A stretch of 8,192 nucleotides of DNA, from the NCBI GenBank assembly GCA_003695835.1, contig RFHN01000081.1, forward strand, positions 1-8,192, written 5' to 3'. Of the stretch, positions 1-5,059 are shown piece by piece. The DNA is from Armatimonadota bacterium. Its GTDB lineage: Bacteria; Armatimonadota; Fimbriimonadia; Fimbriimonadales; ATM1. How positions within the stretch are numbered: the stretch's first letter is position 1; every line of letters begins with the position of its first letter. The position numbers and the translations under genes are program-made. The notes under the pieces were generated by a model. The model ran no database searches. It was not told the origin of the DNA and saw nothing but the letters and a program-made list of their open reading frames with translations.

Positions 1-249
1 AAACAAGGAAGACGAAAGCAAGAACCAATCGGAACCGCTCTTGCCACCAGAAAGCGCACAGTCCTTTTGTGCCTACCATTCCAACAAAGCCTCCCGTTTG
101 ATGGCTAGCCCTGCGCTCGACGTTTGCGCACGGCTACACAGTAGGATAACACAGGTTTTCCGACTCCGACACCTGTTGCAAGAAAAAAGCCACCCCAAAA
201 GCCAAAAATCTCTAACAATTCATAGCAAGTACGGCCAGCACAAATCGCC
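1..249. other. Region without a recognisable gene
   Basis: Downstream of the SDR stop codon, no reading frame here resembles a protein, and I see no tRNA, repeat or convincing terminator. A weak 5-bp inverted repeat (GCACA 56-60, TGTGC 68-72) is too short to call. The left neighbour of the operon lies outside the window. Confidence 0.5.
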
Positions 250-1200
250 TCAAGGCCCCCACGATAGGCGCGTCAACTGTTCGGAGAGCGACCAAAGCTT
301 CGCAGCGGACTCTCTGTCCAAAGCGCATTCATCCACCTGGCTGGCACCAACCGGCCCTACCATCTCACCTCTTCCGGTGGGACCGTACAGGGCTAGGGGC
401 GCCAACCCTTCTTCCGTCGCGCACATCACCGCCGGCCACGCGCCCCTCTCGGCAGGTTGGGCAATCAACCACTTGAGCACGCCCCAAAGAATACGATCCC
501 TCATCCCGAACGAGCTCTGTAGGTTCGTTCTGGAAGCTCCTGGATGACAAGCAAAGACCCCCACGTTCTTTCCAGAAGCCTGCACCCGGCGCTGGAGCTC
601 GAACGCAAACATCAACTGCGCCAACTTGCTCTGGTTGTACGCGTGCCACGGGGAGTAGTCTCTCGAAAAGTGAATGTCCTCGAAGCGAATCCGCTTTGCA
701 CCCATTTTGTAAGCGAGACTGCCAACAACGACGATGCGTCCTTCCGACGCTGCGATTCGTTCGAAGAGCAAACCGCACAGCAAGAAGTGGCCAAGATGGT
801 TCACGCCGAACTGGCTTTCGAAACCATCCGCAGTCAGCTCCCGTTTCGGCACTTGGGCGATGGCCGCATTGCAGATCAGAGCATCGATCCGAGGAGCTCG
901 CTCTAATAGTTCCGCCGCCGCGTTCCGCACTGACGCCAGCCTCGCCAGATCCATCTCTATGGACGTTACATCCACGGATGCGCCCAGCTCCTTCTTGAGA
1001 TTGTCTACGACGATCGCTGACTTTTCAGCGTTACGGTTCAGCATCACAACTCTCGCGCCCTTTCTCAACAAGATGCGAGCAGCCTCCAGCCCGGTGCCGC
1101 TGGTGGCTCCCGTAATCACGAACGTCTTATCGTCCAGGGGCCTGCAGCGGTCCGGCGTCCATCCATTGGGACCAAGAGATTCTTCTTCCATCGCCTCCAT
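250..1200 (-). CDS. Short-chain dehydrogenase/reductase (retinol dehydrogenase-like)
   Basis: A 316-aa classical SDR-fold, NAD(P)-dependent oxidoreductase, predicted cytosolic. The cofactor-binding glycine motif is TGATSGTG (residues 30-37), where the last part reads GTG instead of the usual GIG. The NAA structural motif is at 111-113, Asn134 lies in VNHLG, Ser161 is the likely catalytic serine, and the active-site YxxxK is Y188-NQS-K192. HPG follows at 219-221. Overall form resembles the retinol dehydrogenase/WW-oxidoreductase-like branch that is common in bacteria, but the substrate cannot be read from sequence. The ATG at 1200 was chosen because it opens the frame. It lacks a good ribosome binding site, and a second in-frame ATG lies three codons in. 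About 20 residues precede the Rossmann fold. The gene is last in the minus-strand run, 33 bp after the MBL gene, so it is probably co-transcribed, although this gap is the longest after the tspO junction. Confidence 0.93.
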   Translation of the reverse strand: MEAMEEESLGPNGWTPDRCRPLDDKTFVITGATSGTGLEAARILLRKGARVVMLNRNAEKSAIVVDNLKKELGASVDVTSIEMDLARLASVRNAAAELLERAPRIDALICNAAIAQVPKRELTADGFESQFGVNHLGHFLLCGLLFERIAASEGRIVVVGSLAYKMGAKRIRFEDIHFSRDYSPWHAYNQSKLAQLMFAFELQRRVQASGKNVGVFACHPGASRTNLQSSFGMRDRILWGVLKWLIAQPAERGAWPAVMCATEEGLAPLALYGPTGRGEMVGPVGASQVDECALDRESAAKLWSLSEQLTRLSWGP

Positions 1201-1233
1201 ACAAATCAGTTATAGTCTCAGCATTGGTGCGGG

Positions 1234-2619
1234 TCATCCAAGATCACTGAGGTCCCCGAGGCGAGGAATCGCCGTTTCCCACCCCAGTTCCGTGCGGATC
1301 CGCTCATCCAACGCTTCCTGCGCCTCTGGTTCCCCGTGCACCAGGAATGTGCGCTTGGGTGGTTTCTTGAACCCGCGCAGCCAGCGGAGGATGCCGTCGG
1401 CATCCGCATGAGCCGAGAGAGACTGGATCGAGGCGATCCGCGCGCGGACCGGCACTGTCTCGCCCATGATTGTAACCTCGGACGCTCCTTCGACAAGCCG
1501 CCTTCCCAAGGTGCCTTCGGCCTGATATCCGACGAATAGGACTGTATTGCGTTCGTCCGGCAGGCGGTGCGCAAGGTGGTGGACGACGCGACCACCCGAC
1601 GCCATACCGCTGCTCGACAGGATCACCGCCGGGCCGTCCATGAAGTTCAACGCCTTGGACTGCGAGACGTCGGTCACCGTGTGTAACGAGCGCGGAGAGA
1701 GCGGGTCGCCGCTCGTACGAAGCATCTCGCTCGTCTCCTCATCATACAGTTGGGGATAGCGACTGTAAATGCGTGTCGCCGCTGCGGACATGGGACTGTC
1801 CAAGTAGACCGGAATCAGAGGCTCGTGCGAGTGCTCCTGTTCCATTTGAGAAAGATAATACAGTAGCTCCTGGGTTCGGCCGATGGCAAAGGCGGGTACG
1901 ACGAGCACACCGCCGGTTTCGATTACGCGCTTGATCTCGTCGCAGAATCGCTCGCGCGGAGGGTCCTTCGCATGGGAACGGTTGCCATACGTGCTTTCGA
2001 CCAAAAGGTAATCGGCATAGCTGACCTCGTCCGGATCCTTCAGGATCGGCACGTTGTAACGACCCAGGTCGCCCCCGAACAGGATGGTGCGCCCGTCCGG
2101 CAGATAGAGTTGGATGAAGGCCGCGCCCAGGATGTGACCGGCGATGAGAAATCGAGCAGTGCACTTGCCGGGCAGGGCAAGGTTCTCGTAATAAGGGATC
2201 GGCTCCAGCAGCTTGCATGCACGTACGGCCTCTTTCTCCGTGTAGAGGGGCAACGCCGGCTTGTGACGCGAAAACCCTTTGCGATTTGCGTAGTCCGCGT
2301 ACTCCTCCTGCAGGCGGCCGCTGTCCGGCAAACTCAGACGCGCGATGTCCGCCGTGGCGCGCGTGCAGTAGACCGGCCCGCGGTATCCCTGCTTGTACAG
2401 GCGTGGCAAGTATCCGATGTGGTCAATGTGTCCGTGAGTCAACAGAACGGCGTCGATTTGGTCCGCACGAATGGGAAGAGGCTTCCAGTTCAGCTCTTTC
2501 AACTCGCTGCGGCCTTGAAAGAGACCGCAGTCAACGAGAAGCGTCTTCTTGCCGACAAAAAGCGCATGCTTCGAGCCGGTCACCGTCCGGGCCGCGCCGA
2601 GGAATTGGATGGATGCCAC
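1234..2619 (-). CDS. Metallo-beta-lactamase/beta-CASP family RNase-like protein
   Basis: A 461-aa protein of the CPSF73/YSH1-like metallo-beta-lactamase plus beta-CASP family, whose members are zinc-dependent endo/exoribonucleases. The zinc-ligand motif HGHIDH is at residues 62-67, further ligands are H162 (in AGHILGA) and D184 (FGGDLGR). The beta-CASP elements follow: motif A acid E208 (LLVESTYGNR), motif B H404 (SAHAD) and motif C H428 (LVHGE). SSSGMASGGRVVHHL at 335-349 is also typical. All catalytic positions are present and the length is normal, so it should be active. The start is a GTG at 2619, 12 bp after the SRPBCC stop. No good Shine-Dalgarno precedes it at normal distance: GAGG overlaps the upstream stop codon about 15 nt away, so translation may be coupled. 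The general role would be RNA processing or decay. The reason for its presence in this operon is not evident from the sequence. Confidence 0.95.
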   Translation of the reverse strand: MASIQFLGAARTVTGSKHALFVGKKTLLVDCGLFQGRSELKELNWKPLPIRADQIDAVLLTHGHIDHIGYLPRLYKQGYRGPVYCTRATADIARLSLPDSGRLQEEYADYANRKGFSRHKPALPLYTEKEAVRACKLLEPIPYYENLALPGKCTARFLIAGHILGAAFIQLYLPDGRTILFGGDLGRYNVPILKDPDEVSYADYLLVESTYGNRSHAKDPPRERFCDEIKRVIETGGVLVVPAFAIGRTQELLYYLSQMEQEHSHEPLIPVYLDSPMSAAATRIYSRYPQLYDEETSEMLRTSGDPLSPRSLHTVTDVSQSKALNFMDGPAVILSSSGMASGGRVVHHLAHRLPDERNTVLFVGYQAEGTLGRRLVEGASEVTIMGETVPVRARIASIQSLSAHADADGILRWLRGFKKPPKRTFLVHGEPEAQEALDERIRTELGWETAIPRLGDLSDLG

Positions 2620-2631
2620 CGGGGCAGAAGA

Positions 2632-3099
2632 CTACCTCGTCGAAGAGCCTTCCAACAGAAACTTGATCTGTGCCTCACGGTAATCGAAGATACGCTGAAC
2701 ACGAGCGCCCACGAACAACCGATGGAGTACGGGCGCCAGAGGGCCTCCCGGCACAGCGTAAACGACTTCGTCTTCGACTAACGTGATACGGCCGCGCTCG
2801 TAGAAACGATGCGTGTGCTCCCACTTCCGATAGGGCCCTTTTTTCTGCACATCAATGAACATTCGGTTCGGCTCCCACGCCACGATCTCCGTCTGCCAGT
2901 AGAACGGGATGCCGCAGAGCCGAATCCGATAATCGATGACTGTGCCGACCGCCATTTGGATCGGAAGCGGGGTCAGGATTTCGAACTGCAGCTCGGGAGG
3001 AGTAATCGCCTGCAGGTTCTCAGCAGCGCTAAAAAACTGAAAGACCTCTTCCAGCGGTCTTCTCACCGTAGTGGATCGTTCCAAGCGATATTCTTTCAT
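2632..3099 (-). CDS. SRPBCC (START/Bet v1-like) domain protein
   Basis: A 155-aa single-domain protein of the SRPBCC superfamily, a helix-grip fold with a hydrophobic cavity that typically binds lipids, polyketides or other small hydrophobic molecules. Visible family features are the N-terminal strand with the repeated-helix segment RPLEEVFQFFSAAENLQAITPP (from residue 14), a central GTVIDYRIRL strand, the WEPNRMFIDVQKKGPYRKWEH stretch around 75-95, and a long amphipathic C-terminal helix. No enzymatic residues can be named. The frame is open far upstream to 3330, but the ATG at 3099 is chosen: it overlaps the TGA of the preceding gene as ATGA and has a good ribosome binding site (GAGGAAG at 3102-3108), and the family domain begins there. 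Translational coupling to the 174-aa upstream gene is likely, which suggests the two products act in the same process. Confidence 0.88.
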   Translation of the reverse strand: MKEYRLERSTTVRRPLEEVFQFFSAAENLQAITPPELQFEILTPLPIQMAVGTVIDYRIRLCGIPFYWQTEIVAWEPNRMFIDVQKKGPYRKWEHTHRFYERGRITLVEDEVVYAVPGGPLAPVLHRLFVGARVQRIFDYREAQIKFLLEGSSTR

Positions 3100-3620
3100 A
3101 ACTTCCTCGAATCGTACGCCCAATGGAGCAGTGCTTGCCGCTGGACGGGACGGCATGACCAGTCTCCCTTCTGGCAATGCTTTTGAAGTTGAGCCAGGTG
3201 CCGCTTCATCGCCTTCCAGCGAGCGATCTGGCGCGCATCGTCTTCGTGGCGCCGCCCCAGGAAATATCGGCAGTACCATTGGAACCATCCACGTGGATCG
3301 TCGGGATGAATCCAACCCTTTTGGCGCCAATAGGCGAGTGGTTTGGAGGCATCCACCCCGAAGAAGTTTAGTGCCGGGTTCTTTCGTTCGGGACTGAGCT
3401 TGGCGTTAGCGAACCACTCTTCCGGTAACTCATCCGTGCAATCGGTGAGATACTTTCCGCCAAAAACGCCCAGCTCAAACATCTCTTGAGGCGTCAGGTC
3501 CGGTTTGAAGTCGGGATGAAACTTTTCTCCCACTGGCGCGGAGAGGCGATAGGCGTAGCCTTTTTGCATTCGATCGTTCACTCGAATCCACATTCCGACA
3601 CGGTACTCATTGAGTTTCAT
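3096..3620 (-). CDS. Conserved-looking Trp-rich protein of unknown function
   Basis: A 174-aa soluble protein with no signal peptide or membrane segment. I recall similar uncharacterised proteins in many bacteria and place it in no functional family. The most distinctive stretch is DDPRGWFQWYCRYFLGRR (107-124), preceded by FGGKYLTDC (53-61) and WRQKGWIHP (98-106), and followed by RQALLHWAYDSRK near the C terminus. It has nine tryptophans, four cysteines (C61, C117, C149, C156) and six histidines, so a redox, metal or cofactor site is possible, but no known motif is complete. The frame extends to 3680, but the ATG at 3620 is preferred: it forms an ATGA overlap with the tspO stop and starts at MKLNEYRVG. 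Its ribosome binding site is weak, consistent with translational coupling to tspO. It is in turn coupled to the SRPBCC gene by a second ATGA overlap. Confidence 0.85.
   Translation of the reverse strand: MKLNEYRVGMWIRVNDRMQKGYAYRLSAPVGEKFHPDFKPDLTPQEMFELGVFGGKYLTDCTDELPEEWFANAKLSPERKNPALNFFGVDASKPLAYWRQKGWIHPDDPRGWFQWYCRYFLGRRHEDDARQIARWKAMKRHLAQLQKHCQKGDWSCRPVQRQALLHWAYDSRKL
3102..3108 (-). promoter_or_regulatory. Ribosome binding site that fixes the SRPBCC start
   Basis: On the minus strand GAGGAAG ends 2 nt before the ATG at 3099 (5 nt from GAGG). It supports this internal ATG over the upstream in-frame starts, which lie inside the preceding gene. Confidence 0.65.
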
Positions 3621-4075
3621 AGTACATCCGAGTTTCTCTGCCACAAAACGAAATTGAGCATCGCCGCAAAACCGACCCACACAGCATACGGCACGAACAG
3701 GAACGAGCTAATGGGGCTAGGCCGATACGCCACCCAAGCGAAGGACACGATCGCCGCCAGAAGCAACAGGATCACCACGAAGGCAACGTGTCCTCTCCTC
3801 CATGCAAAAAAACACCATGACCACATCGCATTCAAGAATAGCTGACTGCCGAAGAGAATCATGCCAGGCAGTTTGTCATCGGAAGAGGATCGCAAATACA
3901 GGATGCCGGCGATGGCAATGCAGAGATACAGCACGGCCCACACAGGCCCAAAGAGCCAGGACGGCGGCGCCCACGACGGTTTCGCCAGTTGAGCATAGAA
4001 ATCGCCTGCCGAGGCGGAGCCCCAGCCGCCAACCACGGCAACACCAAGGACCAACAAGGCAACGACAACTTCCAT
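3617..4075 (-). CDS. tspO: TspO/MBR family tryptophan-rich sensory protein
   Basis: A 152-aa integral membrane protein of the TspO/mitochondrial benzodiazepine receptor family, with five hydrophobic segments as expected. Family signatures are all visible: KPSWAPPSW (32-40) followed by LFGPVWAVLY (41-50), SQLFLNAMWSWCFF (77-90), and the last-helix motif PYAVWVGFAAMLNFVLW (129-145). Known members bind tetrapyrroles and cholesterol-like lipids. Some bacterial ones degrade protoporphyrin in light, and the Rhodobacter protein modulates photopigment gene expression. Here it probably senses, transports or removes porphyrin-type compounds in the cytoplasmic membrane. The start at 4075 is the only reasonable ATG. 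The ribosome binding site is weak (GAAAGA). The 3' end overlaps the next gene by 4 bp. A strong GC hairpin lies just upstream, between it and the fasciclin gene. Confidence 0.95.
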   Translation of the reverse strand: MEVVVALLVLGVAVVGGWGSASAGDFYAQLAKPSWAPPSWLFGPVWAVLYLCIAIAGILYLRSSSDDKLPGMILFGSQLFLNAMWSWCFFAWRRGHVAFVVILLLLAAIVSFAWVAYRPSPISSFLFVPYAVWVGFAAMLNFVLWQRNSDVL

Positions 4076-4091
4076 TCTTTCGAGGAGAGCG

Positions 4092-4112
4092 GGGCCCGGC
4101 TTAGCCGGGCCC
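4092..4112 (-). other. GC-rich hairpin between fasciclin gene and tspO
   Basis: A perfect 9-bp inverted repeat: GGGCCCGGC (4092-4100), a 3-nt loop, then GCCGGGCCC (4104-4112). It lies in the 60-bp gap between the fasciclin stop and the tspO start. No T-tract follows on either strand, so it is not a standard intrinsic terminator. It may attenuate transcription, stabilise the 3' end of the upstream message after processing, or mask the tspO start region. The structure is seen; its role is inferred. Confidence 0.6.
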
Positions 4113-4135
4113 GCGCTTGGGAGGGGCTGGAGGGT

Positions 4136-4645
4136 TTACTGAGGTGGAAGCAAGACCGTGTCAATGACGTGGATCACACCGTTGGTGCATTCCACATCCG
4201 TTCGAATGACCTTTGCATTGTTGACCTTCACACCCTCGCCAACGTAGACGGTGATCTCCTTCTTTGCCAAAGTCTTTACCTTGGTACCATCCTTCAGGCG
4301 CACCACGTCTGCTGCCATAAACTTTCCAGGCACGACGTGATACTTCAGGATGGTCTGAAGAAGCTTCTTGTTCTCAGGTTTGAGGATGGTTTCCAGGGTA
4401 CCTGGCTTCGCTTTCTCAAGCTTCTCGAACGCTTCGTTCGTGGGCGCGAAGACTGTAAACGGTCCCTCGGACTTCAGAGCCTCCACGAGGGCAGCAGCCT
4501 TCACTGCGGCAACGAGCGTTGAGAACTTCGAGTTCGCAGCCGCCGTGTCGACGATGTCTTTCTTCTCTCGCGGCATCATCGCGGCGAGAGCAATCACAGC
4601 CACCGGCACAAAAGCGAGCATCCATTTGTTGTGTTTCATTGTCAT
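4136..4645 (-). CDS. Secreted fasciclin (FAS1) domain protein
   Basis: A 169-aa protein with an N-terminal signal peptide or anchor (basic residues, then hydrophobic residues from about 9 to 24, with ALAA as a possible cleavage site) and one FAS1 domain from about residue 30 to the end. FAS1 signatures are KDIVDTAAANSKFSTLVAAV near the start, the H1-type GPFTVFAPTNEAFEKL (61-76), LKYHVVPGKF (100-109) and the H2-type GVIHVIDTVLLP (156-167). FAS1 domains serve in adhesion and extracellular matrix contact, and single-domain bacterial versions are common in the cell envelope. No lipobox cysteine is seen, so a lipoprotein is unlikely. The ATG at 4645 was chosen because AGGAGA (4655-4660) lies 9 nt upstream. 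A second ATG at 4639 is the alternative, with a less favourable spacing. The gene follows the DUF378 gene by 34 bp and has a nearly identical ribosome binding site context, so the pair looks co-transcribed. Confidence 0.93.
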   Translation of the reverse strand: MTMKHNKWMLAFVPVAVIALAAMMPREKKDIVDTAAANSKFSTLVAAVKAAALVEALKSEGPFTVFAPTNEAFEKLEKAKPGTLETILKPENKKLLQTILKYHVVPGKFMAADVVRLKDGTKVKTLAKKEITVYVGEGVKVNNAKVIRTDVECTNGVIHVIDTVLLPPQ

Positions 4646-4679
4646 TGTTCTTTTTCTCCTTTGTTTGTTGTTGAATCGG

Positions 4680-4910
4680 TTAGTGGTTGACCACGGTTTG
4701 AGTCGCATGAGTGGCGTCGTTGCTGGAGCCAAACAGCATCGCTCCTTGGATGACAGCGGAAATCCCCACCAGCGAGTAGACGGTCCGCGCCAAAGCGGAC
4801 CCGTCGCCGAACAGAGCCGCAACCAGGTCGAACTGCGCCACTCCGACGAGACCCCAGTTCAGGCCTCCGATGACGAGCAAGATCTTCGTGATAAGGTTCA
4901 ACATCTTCAT
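4680..4910 (-). CDS. DUF378 family small membrane protein
   Basis: A 76-aa protein matching the DUF378 (YuzA-like) family: KILLVIGGLNWGLVGVAQFD (9-28) with the hallmark GGLNWGLVG, then AALFGDGSALARTVYSLVG (31-49) and a second hydrophobic helix to about residue 61, followed by a short polar tail. Two transmembrane helices are predicted. The family has no established function; members are often stress-associated in Gram-positive bacteria. It is the first gene of the minus-strand run. AAAGGAG (4921-4927) lies 10 nt before the ATG at 4910. A second ATG two codons in is a minor alternative. The gene sits directly behind the divergent control region with the 11-bp repeats, so it should be the most directly exposed target of the neighbouring MerR-B12 regulator. 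Confidence 0.9.
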   Translation of the reverse strand: MKMLNLITKILLVIGGLNWGLVGVAQFDLVAALFGDGSALARTVYSLVGISAVIQGAMLFGSSNDATHATQTVVNH

Positions 4911-4927
4911 ATGGTTCGTTCTCCTTT

Positions 4928-4941
4928 GCCTCCGAGGAGGC
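4928..4941 (-). other. Short hairpin in the 5' leader of the minus-strand operon
   Basis: GCCTCC and GGAGGC are inverted around two bases. In RNA this would form about five pairs with a four-base loop. It is immediately upstream of the AAAGGAG ribosome binding site and close to the predicted transcript 5' end. It could stabilise the 5' end of the message. The GGAGG within it is also a possible decoy ribosome site. Confidence 0.4.
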
Positions 4942-4948
4942 TACGGTC

Positions 4949-4978
4949 AACTTACCACAGCTATCAATGGTTTGTCAA
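4949..4978 (-). promoter_or_regulatory. Predicted promoter of the DUF378-fasciclin-tspO operon
   Basis: On the minus strand a perfect -35 TTGACA (4978-4973) is followed after 18 bp by a weak -10 TAAGTT (4954-4949). A second perfect TTGACA lies 11 bp further upstream (4989-4984). The strong -35 with a poor -10 fits a regulated promoter. The start of transcription would fall near 4942, giving a leader of about 32 nt. The -10 assignment is uncertain. Confidence 0.45.
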
Positions 4979-5000
4979 GGCATTGTCAAGCATTTGTCCG
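4962..5000 (-). promoter_or_regulatory. Four 11-bp direct repeats: probable operator of the MerR-B12 regulator
   Basis: Reading the minus strand, four hexamers begin exactly 11 bp apart: CGGACA (5000-4995), TTGACA (4989-4984), TTGACA (4978-4973) and TTGATA (4967-4962). They form a head-to-tail array over the -35 region of the predicted operon promoter. CarH of Thermus is known to bind tandem 11-bp repeats with a core of the type TnTACA that cover the -35; TnGACA here is very close. The repeats are seen directly; their recognition by the adjacent regulator is inferred from spacing, orientation and position. Confidence 0.6.
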
Positions 5001-5020
5001 AAAGCAGGTAGTTTGTAGGG

Positions 5021-5049
5021 TAGACAGAATTTAGACAATTGGGTATTCT
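5021..5049 (+). promoter_or_regulatory. Predicted promoter and two-box operator of the regulator gene
   Basis: TAGACA occurs at 5021-5026 and again at 5032-5037, exactly 11 bp apart. The first is a five-of-six match to a -35, and after 17 bp TATTCT (5044-5049) is a four-of-six -10. Transcription would start near 5056, only a few bases before the ATG at 5060, so the message may be almost leaderless. The same TnGACA boxes at 11-bp steps on the divergent operon suggest autoregulation. Confidence 0.5.
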
Positions 5050-5059
5050 GCGACCAGAA

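Noticed and set aside
56..72. Possible terminator hairpin (GCACA/TGTGC) downstream of the SDR gene
   Set aside because: The stem is only 5 bp with no T-tract and lies about 180 bp beyond the stop codon.
41..547. 168-codon open frame on the plus strand
   Set aside because: It lies largely antisense to the well-supported SDR gene, its product resembles no protein family, and its start has no ribosome binding site. It is treated as a shadow frame.
1201..1233. TATAAC-like -10 upstream of the SDR gene as a separate promoter
   Set aside because: No -35 at a suitable distance is evident, and the 33-bp gap is compatible with read-through from the MBL gene.
734..1411. 225-codon plus-strand frame across the SDR and MBL genes
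   Set aside because: It is antisense to two genes with clear catalytic motifs, and its Ser/Arg/Pro-rich composition is typical of a shadow frame.
1972..2781. 269-codon plus-strand frame opposite the MBL gene
   Set aside because: The minus-strand frame has every beta-CASP motif; the plus-strand product has no recognisable domain.
3100..3330. 77-residue N-terminal extension of the SRPBCC protein
   Set aside because: It overlaps the upstream conserved gene in another frame and resembles no domain. The ATG at 3099 has a good ribosome site and an ATGA junction.
5039..5059. Upstream TTG start for the MerR-B12 gene
   Set aside because: It has no ribosome binding site, it would add seven residues before the MerR domain, and it lies upstream of the predicted transcription start. 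The ATG at 5060 is better.
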